Assembly: GCA_902167325.1 (NCBI GenBank)
Contig: LR632930.1
Span: 2,232,001 to 2,296,000, forward strand
From: Chitinophaga pinensis
Lineage (GTDB): Bacteria > Bacteroidota > Bacteroidia > Chitinophagales > Chitinophagaceae
DNA: 64,000 bases
Reading direction: 5' to 3'
Both the position numbers and the translations under genes were made by a program. Shown one piece after another: positions 25,114 through 35,751 of this stretch (position 1 is the first letter of the stretch; each line of letters opens with the position of its first letter). A model generated the notes under the pieces. It worked only from the letters and a program-made list of their open reading frames with translations. It was not told the origin of the DNA and searched no databases.

Positions 25114-27231
25114 ATGCAAAGTTTCAGAACCGAACTGGAAAATCCGATCGTAGAAAAGGACATCATTGAGCTGGAGCAGAAGATCAGACTCTACCGCGAA
25201 GGCAAAATGACGGACGAGAAATTCCGCTCCCTCCGCCTGGCCCGTGGCGTATATGGTCAGCGCCAGCAAGGAGTACAGATGGTCCGTATTAAACTCCCGT
25301 ACGGTAAAATGACGCTCCAGCAATGGAAACGCATTTCCGATATCTCCGACGAATATTCCACCGGTAACCTGCACCTTACCACCCGGCAGGACATCCAGAT
25401 ACACTTTGTGTCGCTGGACCGTACCCCTGAACTGTGGGCTAAACTGGAGCTGGATGATATTACCCTCCGTGAAGCATGTGGTAATACAGTTCGTAACATC
25501 ACTGCCTCTGATACTGCAGGCATCGACCCTAATGAACCGTTCGATGTAACACCTTACGCCGATGCGGCATTCCGTTACTTCCTCCGCAATCCCATCTGCC
25601 AGGATATGGGCCGTAAATTCAAAATGGCCTTTTCCTCCAGTGAAAAAGATACTGCACTCACCTTCATGCACGACCTCGGTGCCATCCCCAAGATCCGCAT
25701 CGTGGACGGTAAAGAAGTGCGCGGTTTTAAAATCCTTGTAGGTGGCGGACTTGGTGCCCAGCCCTACCTGGCGAAAGTAGCCTTCGAATTCCTGGAAACG
25801 GATCAGCTCATTCCTTATATCGAGAGCCTCCTCCGCGTTTTCGACCGCCATGGCGAACGATCTTCCCGCCACAAGGCCCGTCTTAAATTCCTTATCCAGA
25901 AAATAGGTATTGAAGAATTCGAACGCCTCGTGAAAGAGGAACATAAAGCCCTCAAATCCAAGACTTTTCCGATAGACTATACTGCATACGCGGAAACAGT
26001 GCCCCAAGCCGCTAATCCCGTACTGCCCGAATTCAGCATCCGCGATACCAAAGCCTTCGAAGCCTGGAAAAGAACCAACACCTTCGAGCAAAAGCAGTCT
26101 GGCTATTTTGGCGCATATATCAGGGTTCCCCTCGGCAACATCAGCTCAGTAACCTCCCGCGCCCTGCTCGAAAAACTGGGTCCGGTTGTGGCTGATGATG
26201 TTCGGGTAACCGTGAACCAGGGGCTGCTGCTGAAATTCATCCGTCCTGAACACCTGTCATATGTATACCACCTGCTGGAAGAAAACAACCTCCAGGCAGC
26301 CGGTTTCGACTCCGTTGCCGATATTACTGCCTGTCCCGGTACTGATACCTGCAACCTTGGCATTTCAAGCTCCACAGGTATTGCCGCGGCACTGGAAGAT
26401 GTGATCCGTGATGAATTCCCCGACCTGATCTACAACAACGATATCAAGATCAAAATATCCGGCTGTATGAACTCCTGCGGCCAGCATGGGCTTGCCCACA
26501 TCGGCTTCCATGGCTCGTCTATGAAAAGTGGTGGCCGTGTGCTCCCTGCTCTCCAGGTGCTCCTCGGCGGTGGTATAGTAGGTGATGGTGAAGGCCGTGT
26601 GTCAGACAAAGTGCTGAAAGTACCCAGCCGTAAAGGTCCGGATGTACTCCGCGCACTACTGCATGATTATGAATCTAACCGTCAGTCCGGTGAGCTTTTT
26701 AACGAATACTACGACCGTAACGGAGAGAAGTACTTCTATGAACTGCTGAAACCACTGGCCGACCTTACCGCGCTGAGCGATGGTGATTTCATTGACTGGG
26801 GACAGGCAGAAACATTCTCTACCGCCATTGGGGTGGGAGAGTGCGCCGGTGTAATGATCGATCTGATTGCCACCCTGCTGTTTGAGGCAGAAGAGAAGCT
26901 GGACTGGGCTGCACAATCGTTCGCGAAAAACGCCTGGGCGGATGGAATTTATCATTCCTATGCCTGCCTCATCCAAACGGCCAAGAGCATCCTGCTCGAC
27001 GAGAACGTGAACTGCAACACACAGCACGGCATTATCAATGACTTCGACAAGCATTTCGTGGAAACCGGTAAGCTTCCTGTAGAAGGAACTTTCCGTGCCC
27101 TGGTACTGCAGATCAATCAGCACGAGCCCACTGAAAGCTTCGCAAAACAATATTTCCAACAGGCCAAAGCGTTTTACGACCGCGCGCAGCAATACCGCAC
27201 CGCCCGCCAGTCTGCCGCCGCTAATGCCTAA
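25114..27231 (+). CDS. Siroheme-dependent sulfite/nitrite reductase with C-terminal HEPN domain
   Basis: This protein reduces sulfite to sulfide (or nitrite to ammonium) with a coupled siroheme and 4Fe-4S centre. At 705 residues it is longer than ferredoxin-type reductases of ~550. Two ferredoxin-like half domains (KLPYGKMTLQQW, NLHLTTRQDIQ; then RVPLGNISS) are followed by the cluster motifs ACPGTDTCNLG (Cys407, Cys413) and GCMNSCGQHG (Cys451, Cys455). After about residue 580 comes an extra helical domain (DWAAQSFAKNAWADGIYHSY, AKSILLDENV, then THGI-like NTQHGII) that reads as a HEPN domain. The siroheme genes 27262 and 28056 follow in the same operon. The cysteine leader upstream favours sulfite as substrate. 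The electron donor is not encoded here. Confidence 0.88.
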   Translation: MQSFRTELENPIVEKDIIELEQKIRLYREGKMTDEKFRSLRLARGVYGQRQQGVQMVRIKLPYGKMTLQQWKRISDISDEYSTGNLHLTTRQDIQIHFVSLDRTPELWAKLELDDITLREACGNTVRNITASDTAGIDPNEPFDVTPYADAAFRYFLRNPICQDMGRKFKMAFSSSEKDTALTFMHDLGAIPKIRIVDGKEVRGFKILVGGGLGAQPYLAKVAFEFLETDQLIPYIESLLRVFDRHGERSSRHKARLKFLIQKIGIEEFERLVKEEHKALKSKTFPIDYTAYAETVPQAANPVLPEFSIRDTKAFEAWKRTNTFEQKQSGYFGAYIRVPLGNISSVTSRALLEKLGPVVADDVRVTVNQGLLLKFIRPEHLSYVYHLLEENNLQAAGFDSVADITACPGTDTCNLGISSSTGIAAALEDVIRDEFPDLIYNNDIKIKISGCMNSCGQHGLAHIGFHGSSMKSGGRVLPALQVLLGGGIVGDGEGRVSDKVLKVPSRKGPDVLRALLHDYESNRQSGELFNEYYDRNGEKYFYELLKPLADLTALSDGDFIDWGQAETFSTAIGVGECAGVMIDLIATLLFEAEEKLDWAAQSFAKNAWADGIYHSYACLIQTAKSILLDENVNCNTQHGIINDFDKHFVETGKLPVEGTFRALVLQINQHEPTESFAKQYFQQAKAFYDRAQQYRTARQSAAANA

Positions 27232-27261
27232 TCATCAACCACCATTCTTAAAAACACGATC

Positions 27262-28038
27262 ATGCAAACATTACATCCGAAAGTGACACTGGTAGGCGCT
27301 GGTCCCGGCGATCCGGAACTGATCACGGTGAAAGGGCTGAAGGCCATTCAACAGGCGCGGGTGATCCTCTATGATGCGCTCTCCAACAACGAACTGCTGG
27401 ACCATGCACCGCAGAATTGCCTCAAACGTTTTGTAGGTAAGCGCGCCGGTATGCATGTGTATACACAGGCAGAAATCAACCGCATGATCGTAAAATACGC
27501 ACTTACATACGGTAGCGTGGTAAGGCTGAAAGGGGGGGACTCCTTCGTGTTTGGCCGCGGTCAGGAAGAGCTTGCCGCAGCACAGCAATATGGCATCGAA
27601 ACCGAAGTAATTCCCGGTATCAGCAGCGCCATATCCGTGCCCGGGGTCAATAAAATACCCGTTACCGCGCGCAACGTGAGCGAAGGCTTCTGGGTGATCA
27701 CGGGCACTACGCAGGACGGCAAACTGAGCCGCGACCTGGAATTCGCTATCCAGGCCGATACCACGGTGGTAATACTCATGGGTATGAGCAAACTCGCCGA
27801 GATCGCTTCCGTTTATGAAGCGAAAGGCAGAGGCGATGTACCTGCCGCCATCATCCAGAACGGTACCCTGCCCGATCAGAAAGTAGGCGTGGGTGTTGCC
27901 GCTAACCTGGTTGCCATTGCGGAAGAACAGGACCTGCGCAACCCGGCTATCATCGTAATCGGTGAAGTGGTTCGCTTCCACGAAGCGTTTCAGGCACTGC
28001 AATCGAAACTGGCAGACGACTATAAACTGGCTGTTTAA
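27262..28038 (+). CDS. cobA: Uroporphyrinogen-III C-methyltransferase (SUMT)
   Basis: The enzyme methylates uroporphyrinogen III twice with S-adenosylmethionine to give precorrin-2, the first step toward siroheme. At 258 residues it is a stand-alone SUMT. Family motifs are complete: VGAGPGDPELITVKG at the N terminus, VRLKGGDSFVFGRGQEE, EVIPGISSAISVPG, and the TTVVILMGMSKL strand. It lies 30 nt after the reductase and 17 nt before the CysG-N-terminal-like gene, so the three make a siroheme/reductase operon. It could also feed cobalamin synthesis, but no cobalamin gene is near. Confidence 0.93.
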   Translation: MQTLHPKVTLVGAGPGDPELITVKGLKAIQQARVILYDALSNNELLDHAPQNCLKRFVGKRAGMHVYTQAEINRMIVKYALTYGSVVRLKGGDSFVFGRGQEELAAAQQYGIETEVIPGISSAISVPGVNKIPVTARNVSEGFWVITGTTQDGKLSRDLEFAIQADTTVVILMGMSKLAEIASVYEAKGRGDVPAAIIQNGTLPDQKVGVGVAANLVAIAEEQDLRNPAIIVIGEVVRFHEAFQALQSKLADDYKLAV

Positions 28039-28055
28039 TTTTTTAACTTGTAGCC

Positions 28056-28640
28056 ATGGAGCAAAACCATCTTTTTCCCATTTTTCTTAAACTCGACCAA
28101 TTGCAGGTACTTGTAGTTGGAGGAGGAAACGTGGGCTGCGAGAAAGTGGGCGCTATCCTGAATAACTGTCCGAATGCAAGGGTAACTGTTGTGGCTACCT
28201 GGTTTGCACCTGAAATGGCGGGCATCGTTGAAGGTTACGCCAACATAACATTGGTGGAGAAAGCTTTTTCCTGCGGGGATATTTTTGGGAAAGATCTGGT
28301 GATTGCCGCCACGGCCGACAAGGACCTGAACTATTGCATCTGGGAAAAGGCCAAAGCGGCTAAAGTACTGGTAAACGTTGCGGATACTCCTGCACTGTGC
28401 GACTTTTACCTCAGTTCGGTAGTACAGAAAGGGAATCTGAAAATCGCCATCAGTACCAACGGTAAATCACCCACCATTGCCAAGAGACTCAAAGAAGTGT
28501 TGAACGAGGCCATTCCGGAAGGACTGGAATCAGTTCTACAACACCTCCATGCCATCCGCGACCGCCTGAAAGGGGATTTCTCAGAAAAGGTGCGGAAGCT
28601 GAATGAACTGACCAGTGTGTTGGTGGGTAAGGGTGAATAA
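28056..28640 (+). CDS. Precorrin-2 dehydrogenase / sirohydrochlorin ferrochelatase (CysG N-terminal domain type)
   Basis: This 194-residue protein is the bifunctional NAD-dependent dehydrogenase and iron chelatase that completes siroheme (Met8p family). An NAD-binding Rossmann motif is near the start (VLVVGGGNVGCEKVGAIL), followed by AATADKDLNYCI, VNVADTPALCDFYLSSVV and the STNGKSPTIAKRLKE segment characteristic of the family. It is the last gene of the reductase operon; a strong hairpin follows 26 nt after the stop. The SUMT domain fused to it in enterobacterial CysG is here the separate upstream gene. Confidence 0.92.
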   Translation: MEQNHLFPIFLKLDQLQVLVVGGGNVGCEKVGAILNNCPNARVTVVATWFAPEMAGIVEGYANITLVEKAFSCGDIFGKDLVIAATADKDLNYCIWEKAKAAKVLVNVADTPALCDFYLSSVVQKGNLKIAISTNGKSPTIAKRLKEVLNEAIPEGLESVLQHLHAIRDRLKGDFSEKVRKLNELTSVLVGKGE

Positions 28641-28666
28641 GTTTATTTTAGATTGATCCAATACAG

Positions 28667-28695
28667 AAGGAGCGTGGTTGCACGCTCCTTTTTTT
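28667..28695 (+). terminator. Terminator of the siroheme/reductase operon
   Basis: The arms AAGGAGCGTG and CACGCTCCTT (28667-28676, 28681-28690) enclose GTTG and are followed by a T-run. The T-run overlaps the last codons of the convergent DUF4386 gene. Confidence 0.9.
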
Positions 28696-29311
28696 ATGCG
28701 GTTTGCCTGCGCACACCCATAATAAGAAGCCAAAGGCAGCTGCCGATCTCCCCGATAGTGGCAGGCAATGTCAGATAACCGGAAAACGAAAGGTTCCCGA
28801 ATTCAGGGATCATCAATGCACCGATAAATTTGGTGATATATCCGATACACCCTAGAATGAGGAAGTAACCCAGTACCCGCGGCAGTAATTTGCTTTTGAT
28901 GACCAGCAATCCGAATGGGAGCAGCCATAGCCCCCAGAAGATAGAAACGATCCGAAGGCCGTAGCTGTACATTTCAAGATGATGTTTAACATCTCCTCCA
29001 TTCAGGAGGGCGAAGCGGTGTTGCAGGTTAACGAGTGCAATGGGTACGCTTACAACTGCCAGAACTGCCATCAGCCGGGATAGCGGCTCATTGAATGGGC
29101 TGAACAGGCGGTACAGGATTAGCGGGAGCAGGAGGAAGGCCAGATAGCAGATGATGCCGGAAAGGATGCCCCAGCGGAGGAGGATATTGTTTTCATACGT
29201 GCCGGATGCTTCCAGCTGTGAAGGGATGTAACCAAGGGAAAGGATGCCGGTAATCACCACAATCAGGTACAGTAAGCCGGCAAGACGGGCGTAGTTTTGG
29301 GTATTTAACAT
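28694..29311 (-). CDS. DUF4386 family membrane protein
   Basis: This is a 205-residue inner-membrane protein with about six helices. The family start is MLNTQNYARLAGLLYLIVVITG, so I placed the start at 29311; the longer frame to 29386 would translate through the terminator hairpin of the neighbouring gene. The wording RLAGLLYLI, GYIPSQL and IYRLF-like segments are those of DUF4386, whose function is unknown. It is single, convergent with the siroheme operon, and 95 nt downstream of the thioesterase on the same strand with a terminator between. Confidence 0.8.
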   Translation of the reverse strand: MLNTQNYARLAGLLYLIVVITGILSLGYIPSQLEASGTYENNILLRWGILSGIICYLAFLLLPLILYRLFSPFNEPLSRLMAVLAVVSVPIALVNLQHRFALLNGGDVKHHLEMYSYGLRIVSIFWGLWLLPFGLLVIKSKLLPRVLGYFLILGCIGYITKFIGALMIPEFGNLSFSGYLTLPATIGEIGSCLWLLIMGVRRQTA

Positions 29312-29357
29312 AGTAAAGATGATTATATGCTTAAATATACCGTAAAGGGTTAAAATA

Positions 29358-29383
29358 AAGGGCCGTCCAAGCGGACGGCCCTT
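29358..29383 (-). terminator. Terminator of the acyl-CoA thioesterase gene
   Basis: The arms 29358-29368 and 29373-29383 pair perfectly (core GGGCCGTCC). On the minus strand the stem leads into TTTATTTTAA, so it ends the thioesterase transcript. Confidence 0.85.
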
Positions 29384-29406
29384 CAACTATTTTTTATACA
29401 GGATAA

Positions 29407-29928
29407 TTATGCTTCGGTAAAAAGTGCCTTCAGCTCGTTTGCGTCCGCAGGTTTCATTTTTCCACCGAGGATGAGGCGGAGCTGGCGGCGGCGGAGGGCA
29501 CCTTCGTAGAGTTTCTTTTCATCTTCAGATTCTGCAATAACCTGGGGAACAGGGCGCGATTTACCGTTGGGGTCCAGGGCTACGAATGTCATGAACGCTT
29601 CGTTGGACTTGTACCGGTACTGCATTACAGGATCTTCCCCCCAAACCTTCATATGTACCTCTATGGAGGTAGTGAAAGCGCGGGTCACGATGGCCTCGAT
29701 ATGCACCACATTGCCCAGTTTAATGGGGTTTTCGAAGGAAATATTGTCTACGGAGGCAGTTACTACCGGGGCGGCGCAATGTTTCATGCAGGCCAGGGCG
29801 GCGGCAATGTCCATCCAGTACATCAGGCGGCCCCCCATCAGGTTACCGAAAGTGTTGGTATCGTTGGGCAATACCAGTTCGGTCATCTGAATGAGGGATT
29901 CATGGGCCTTTTTAGGCATCAAGGTCAT
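29407..29928 (-). CDS. Acyl-CoA thioesterase (hotdog fold, YciA/BACH type)
   Basis: This 173-residue cytoplasmic enzyme hydrolyses acyl-CoA thioesters. The hotdog signature is NTFGNLMGGRLMYWMDIAAALACMKH, with the Asn/Asp and the ASVDNISFENPIKLGNVVHIEA strand typical of the family. I start it at MTLMPKKAHES (29928), where the family begins; the longer frame from 30042 crosses a TAATTTTG -7 element lying 22 nt upstream of this ATG. Chain-length preference cannot be told. It stands alone, divergent from pyrG. Confidence 0.88.
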   Translation of the reverse strand: MTLMPKKAHESLIQMTELVLPNDTNTFGNLMGGRLMYWMDIAAALACMKHCAAPVVTASVDNISFENPIKLGNVVHIEAIVTRAFTTSIEVHMKVWGEDPVMQYRYKSNEAFMTFVALDPNGKSRPVPQVIAESEDEKKLYEGALRRRQLRLILGGKMKPADANELKALFTEA

Positions 29929-29949
29929 AATGGAACGAATTTCAGGGGG

Positions 29950-29957
29950 CAAAATTA
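29950..29957 (-). promoter_or_regulatory. -7 element of the thioesterase promoter
   Basis: On the minus strand this reads TAATTTTG, an exact TAnnTTTG. It supports the ATG at 29928 over the longer frame. A -33 box at the usual distance is not clear. Confidence 0.45.
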
Positions 29958-30088
29958 CGGGAATGCTTTGACAATTCCCGGGGCATGCTGTGGAAGAAGG
30001 TTTGCGCTTGCCTTCCGGCGGGAAATTTTTGAAACTAGCCATGGTGGATGGTTTGCGGGCAGTTTTTAAGGCCCTGGAGAAAATTGGG

Positions 30089-30119
30089 TTTGGGAGGGTA
30101 GCAAATTTGTGTAACTTTG
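30089..30119 (+). promoter_or_regulatory. pyrG promoter
   Basis: TTTG at 30089-30092, a 19-bp spacer and TAACTTTG at 30112-30119 give a full consensus promoter. The leader to the pyrG ATG is about 95 nt. Confidence 0.65.
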
Positions 30120-30124
30120 CATGA

Positions 30125-31876
<1,752 letters not shown>

Positions 31877-31897
31877 ATTAATCTTGATGTAAGTAAG

Positions 31898-31940
31898 ATT
31901 TCTGTTAGCGGAAGACTTTAACATTTCCGTTAGCAGAAAT
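31898..31940 (+). terminator. Hairpin after pyrG
   Basis: The arms 31898-31912 and 31926-31940 pair over 15 positions, two of them G-U, around a 13-nt loop. No U-tract follows, so it may act as an mRNA 3'-end stabiliser rather than a strong terminator. Confidence 0.5.
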
Positions 31941-31964
31941 CATGCATCATACCCGCCTTTATAT

Positions 31965-31972
31965 TACCTTTG
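31965..31972 (+). promoter_or_regulatory. -7 element of the yidC promoter
   Basis: TACCTTTG, an exact -7 match, lies 23 nt before the yidC ATG. No good -33 box was found at 19-20 bp. Confidence 0.45.
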
Positions 31973-31995
31973 CTCCTTAAATTTTAATTTTCGAC

Positions 31996-33837
31996 ATGGA
32001 TAGAAATTCGGTCATTGGTTTTGTGTTACTGGGCGCCCTACTTGTTGGGTACATCTGGTGGAACCAGAAAAGCTCGCAGGACGCAAAAATCGAAAAGGCC
32101 CGGCAGGATTCCATCGCCAACCTGAACAAGCCTAAAGCAGAACAAAGCAAGACGATAGCGCTGGGAGACAGCACTGCAGCCGTTGCACCCCAGGATTCTG
32201 CACGCCTCAGCAGCGAATACGGTCCCTTTACCCACGCCGCTACCGGCGCCGAAGCCACCACCATTCTGGAAAACAAACTGGTGAAAATCACTTTCACCAA
32301 TAAAGGCGGCCAGCCTAAAGAAATCCAGCTGCTGGAATTCAAATCCTCTGCCGGCCAGCCCCTTATGCTGCAAAAAGGTTCATTCAACCGTCAGGGTATT
32401 AAAGTACCGCTGACCAATAACCAATCGCTCAATACTGCAGATGTATTCTTTACCCCCGGAAACCTTGAAAAGCATCCTGATGGCAGCCAGTCTGTCAGCT
32501 ACCGCCTTTCCACCAGCACCGCGGGTCAATACATCGAGTATACCTATATGCTGAAAAACGACAGCTACCTTGTAGATTACACCATTAACCTGGTGGGTAT
32601 GCAGAGTGTGCTGGGCAGCAAAAATGCCGAGCTTCAATGGAACAGTCAATCCGACCTCCAGGAGCACAGCATGGAACAGGAGCGCATGAACAACCAGATC
32701 CACTGGCGCGATGCACAGAAAGACCATGACTACTTCACGCTGATGAACAGCAGCGAGAAGAAGCTGGCCACGCCGCTGCAATGGGTAAGCTTCAAGCAGC
32801 AGTTCTTCAACACCACGCTCATCGCCAAAAAAGATAACTTCGCTTCTGCAGACATTCATTCGAAAGTACCGCAAAGCCCTAATATCGTTGGCCAGCAGAT
32901 GACTACGCTCTTCATCCCGTACAATGGCGCCGCTAACTATACCTTCCCTATCGAAGTGTATTATGGTCCCAATAAATACAAGGCCCTGAAAGCCATGGAC
33001 ATTGAGCTGCAGAAAATCATCCCCCTTGGTACCGGTATTTTCGCTTTCGTGAAATATGTCAACATCTGGATCATCATCCCTGTGTTCGACTTCCTCGGCG
33101 GACTCACCTCCAACTACGGTCTGATCATCCTCCTGCTCACCATCTTTATCCGCCTCATCATTGCGCCGTTCACTTATCAGAGCTATGTGTCGTCTGCCAA
33201 GATGAAAGTACTGAAGCCTGAGCTGGATGAGCTGCGCGCCCGTTATAAAGACGACCAGCAGGCATTCGGCATGGAACAAATGAAGCTCTTCCGTAGTGCC
33301 GGTGTAAACCCGCTCGGTGGCTGTTTACCTGCACTGTTGCAGCTGCCCATCCTGGTGGCGATGTACTCCTTCTTCCCCAGCTCCATTGAGCTGCGTCAGG
33401 AAAGTTTCCTGTGGGCGAATGACCTTAGCACGTATGACTCTATCTATAACTTCGGTTTTGATATTCCGTTGTATGGTGATCACATTTCCCTGTTCACCAT
33501 CCTGATGACCATCACGAGCCTTATCCTCGCGTTCTATAACAGGGGTATGGCCGACCAGAGCAATCCGGTGATGAAGTATATGCCTTACGTGTTCCCGATC
33601 ATGCTGTTGGGTATCTTCAACAAAATGGCCGCGGCCCTCACGTACTATTACTTCCTGAGCAACGTGATCTCGATCCTGCTACAATGGGTAATTCAGACGT
33701 TTATCATTAACCACGATAAGATCCATGCACAGATCCAGGCCAACAAATCCAAACCACAGTCGAAGTCCAAATGGGCGGAAAAACTGGAGGATATGCAGAA
33801 GCGCCAGGCTGATATGCAGAAAACACGCAAGAAATAA
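31996..33837 (+). CDS. yidC: Membrane protein insertase YidC
   Basis: YidC inserts and folds inner-membrane proteins, alone or with SecYEG. At 613 residues this is the long Gram-negative form: an N-terminal anchor helix (VIGFVLLGALLVGYIWW), a large periplasmic beta-sandwich domain (about 80-350), and a five-helix core. The core contains LIILLLTIFIRLIIAPFTYQSY (with the conserved Arg in the groove), then NPLGGCLPALLQLPILVAMY and MPYVFPIMLLGIF. The C-terminal tail is Lys/Gln-rich, a feature that helps ribosome binding in other species. It is monocistronic, ended by the hairpin at 33854. Confidence 0.96.
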   Translation: MDRNSVIGFVLLGALLVGYIWWNQKSSQDAKIEKARQDSIANLNKPKAEQSKTIALGDSTAAVAPQDSARLSSEYGPFTHAATGAEATTILENKLVKITFTNKGGQPKEIQLLEFKSSAGQPLMLQKGSFNRQGIKVPLTNNQSLNTADVFFTPGNLEKHPDGSQSVSYRLSTSTAGQYIEYTYMLKNDSYLVDYTINLVGMQSVLGSKNAELQWNSQSDLQEHSMEQERMNNQIHWRDAQKDHDYFTLMNSSEKKLATPLQWVSFKQQFFNTTLIAKKDNFASADIHSKVPQSPNIVGQQMTTLFIPYNGAANYTFPIEVYYGPNKYKALKAMDIELQKIIPLGTGIFAFVKYVNIWIIIPVFDFLGGLTSNYGLIILLLTIFIRLIIAPFTYQSYVSSAKMKVLKPELDELRARYKDDQQAFGMEQMKLFRSAGVNPLGGCLPALLQLPILVAMYSFFPSSIELRQESFLWANDLSTYDSIYNFGFDIPLYGDHISLFTILMTITSLILAFYNRGMADQSNPVMKYMPYVFPIMLLGIFNKMAAALTYYYFLSNVISILLQWVIQTFIINHDKIHAQIQANKSKPQSKSKWAEKLEDMQKRQADMQKTRKK

Positions 33838-33853
33838 TACAACCGTATAACAC

Positions 33854-33890
33854 AAAAAGGCCCCGTTACAATGGGGCCTTTTTTATTTTT
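33854..33890 (+). terminator. yidC terminator
   Basis: The arms AAAAAGGCCCC and GGGGCCTTTTT (33854-33864, 33873-33883) enclose an 8-nt loop and lead into TATTTTT. Confidence 0.9.
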
Positions 33891-33896
33891 ACCCAT

Positions 33897-34820
33897 ATGA
33901 AGCAGATCGCTATATTGATTATCTGGCTGGCCGCAGCAGGAGCCGCCACCGCACAAGACACCACGCCTTCGCCTGAGCGCATAAGAGCAACGGTAGGTTT
34001 CCTCGCTTCGGACAAGCTAAAGGGCCGTGGTACCGAAACCAAAGGAGGGGAGAAAGCAGCGAAGTATGTGGAGAAGCAGTTCCGCAGCATTGGACTCAAA
34101 CCCGCCATTGGGGGACAGTATTTTCAACATTTCGTATTTGCCCGGGGCAATCATTACAATCTGCGCAGCAAGAACGTGATTGGTTTTATCGACAACGGTG
34201 CTGCCCGCACGGTGATCATTGGCGCACACTACGATCACCTTGGACATGGCGAACTGTTTAACGGCCGATATCCCAACGAGATCCATAATGGTGCCGACGA
34301 TAATGCTTCCGGCGTAGCAGGTTTGCTGGAGCTGGCGAGGCATTATCAGGACAATGGAGTGAAGGAGCCTTTTAATTTCCTGTTCATCGCTTTTGGCGGG
34401 GAAGAGCTGGGGCTGCATGGTTCTAAATATTACACCCGTTATCCCATTGATTCGCTGGGTAAAGCCCATTTTATGCTGAATATGGATATGATTGGGAGAT
34501 ACGATCCCAAACGCGGGGTAGGCATCGGCGGATATGGCACAGCAGATGAATGGCCGGCTATTTTTAAAGGAGTGCAGGATGGAGGTATTAAATTCTTCAC
34601 CGATGGCTCAGGTAAGGGTGGCAGTGATCACCATAGCTTTTTCATAGCAGGTGTACCGGTGCTGTTCCTGCATACGGGTGGCCACGATGATTATCACAAG
34701 CCAACGGATGATACCCCTAAAGTGGATGCTGATGCAGAAGCAGGTATCCTGAAGATAGCGATCCAGCTGATTGATAATTCCATGAAGTATAACCGGCTTA
34801 CTTATGTGAAGCAGGATTAG
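33897..34820 (+). CDS. M28 family zinc peptidase, exported
   Basis: This 307-residue peptidase has a signal peptide ending AATAQ and would act in the periplasm or outside. Five metal ligands are in place: His in IIGAHYDHLG, the bridging Asp in NGADDNASG, the Glu pair in AFGGEELGL, Asp in LNMDMIGR, and His in DDYHKPTDD. M28 enzymes are aminopeptidases or related dinuclear-zinc hydrolases; the preferred peptide is unknown. It begins 6 nt after the yidC terminator and ends at its own strong terminator, so it is a single-gene unit. Confidence 0.9.
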   Translation: MKQIAILIIWLAAAGAATAQDTTPSPERIRATVGFLASDKLKGRGTETKGGEKAAKYVEKQFRSIGLKPAIGGQYFQHFVFARGNHYNLRSKNVIGFIDNGAARTVIIGAHYDHLGHGELFNGRYPNEIHNGADDNASGVAGLLELARHYQDNGVKEPFNFLFIAFGGEELGLHGSKYYTRYPIDSLGKAHFMLNMDMIGRYDPKRGVGIGGYGTADEWPAIFKGVQDGGIKFFTDGSGKGGSDHHSFFIAGVPVLFLHTGGHDDYHKPTDDTPKVDADAEAGILKIAIQLIDNSMKYNRLTYVKQD

Positions 34821-34839
34821 TGATAAAAATAGTTTGATC

Positions 34840-34876
34840 AAAAAGAGCGTGTACAGATCGTACACGCTCTTTTTTT
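34840..34876 (+). terminator. Terminator of the M28 peptidase gene
   Basis: The stem 34840-34854 with 34860-34874 is a perfect 15 bp including AAAGAGCGTGTAC, followed by T. The same 12-bp arm AAAGAGCGTGTA recurs in the hairpin at 35752. Confidence 0.9.
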
Positions 34877-35029
34877 ATCTGTGTGCTTACAAGAAAATGC
34901 CTGATTCTCCGACTTCCTGAGAACTCCTCCGTTATTCGGAGATATTCTCGGTGTTTTTTTAAGATGTCGTGTGTTTAGGGTAATTAATTTTGACGGCATA
35001 CTATTATATCACTTTAGAAACCATTTGTT

Positions 35030-35251
35030 ATGTTAACAACCATTAGTGCTGAGCGAATTCAGTAGGTATTTTCTTCTTACCGTAACACGGAACAAGCAAT
35101 AGCTCTGGGTGTGGATGAATTGCAGCCTCTTTTGAAATTGGCTTATAGTATTGTTGAAAGTCTAAAAACTACTTTTTTAAGTGCCAGCATCGTTGATGAA
35201 CTGGATGCATTTGAATGGGAGGTAAGCGAACTGCAGATCATTTGTAGATGA
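35030..35251 (+). pseudogene. Small gene broken by an in-frame TAG, possible antitoxin
   Basis: An ATG at 35030 opens MLTTISAERIQ, then TAG at 35063-35065, and the same frame continues open for another 61 codons to TGA at 35249-35251 (VFSSYRNTEQAIALGVDELQ and on). The part after the stop is acidic and helical, with coherent codon use. It precedes the RelE-like gene by 69 nt, the place of an antitoxin. I do not recognise the family. A sequencing error at the TAG, or a start after it, would make it intact. Confidence 0.45.
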
Positions 35252-35320
35252 TCTTATTCAATTCAGGATAGCTCCCCCAAAGTGGATCCAGGCATTTTGT
35301 GAAAACTTAAACCGGGCGCT

Positions 35321-35737
35321 ATGATTCGATTCTTTTCAATAAGTGTATGCCGGGCAGGAATGGCAAAGTATAAGAAAAGATATGCTTTTGCTAATTGTAA
35401 CAGGGATGTTGGGCGGTTTTTTACCGGGAAACTTATGGTAGTAATTTTCAATACCCCTGAACTCATGAATGCTGATAATTTGTTCCGGCTAATCAAATGT
35501 CGTATTAGGAATTCAGTGAAATCTCAAGGAAAGCGATCGGGATATCGGTTGTTTTTTTATGCTGATATTTTACTGGAGAGGGTGTATCTACTTTACTTAT
35601 ATCCAAAGACGGGGCAATATGGAAAGGTAGATTTAACCGAGTATGAGCGTGGGAAGATTGTTGATTTGTTTACCAAAGAGCGGGCATCGGATTCTTTGCA
35701 GGAGCATGATGTTTGGAGGAATATGGAACCGCTTTAA
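35321..35737 (+). CDS. RelE/ParE-like toxin family protein
   Basis: The 138-residue product ends with the core of the RelE/ParE toxin fold: LFRLIKCRIRNSVKSQGKRS, then GYRLFFYA, ERVYLLYLYPKTG and a final helix after DLTEYERGKIVDLF. This resembles the branch with KIR...S..KGKSGG.RVI.Y. These toxins are usually mRNA interferases or gyrase inhibitors acting in the cytoplasm, neutralised by a neighbouring antitoxin. The N-terminal ~35 residues fit the family less well, so the start may be later. Its only candidate partner upstream carries a stop codon, so the module may be decayed. It is AT-rich and bracketed by two nearly identical hairpins. Confidence 0.6.
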   Translation: MIRFFSISVCRAGMAKYKKRYAFANCNRDVGRFFTGKLMVVIFNTPELMNADNLFRLIKCRIRNSVKSQGKRSGYRLFFYADILLERVYLLYLYPKTGQYGKVDLTEYERGKIVDLFTKERASDSLQEHDVWRNMEPL

Positions 35738-35751
35738 TGAATTAAAAACAA

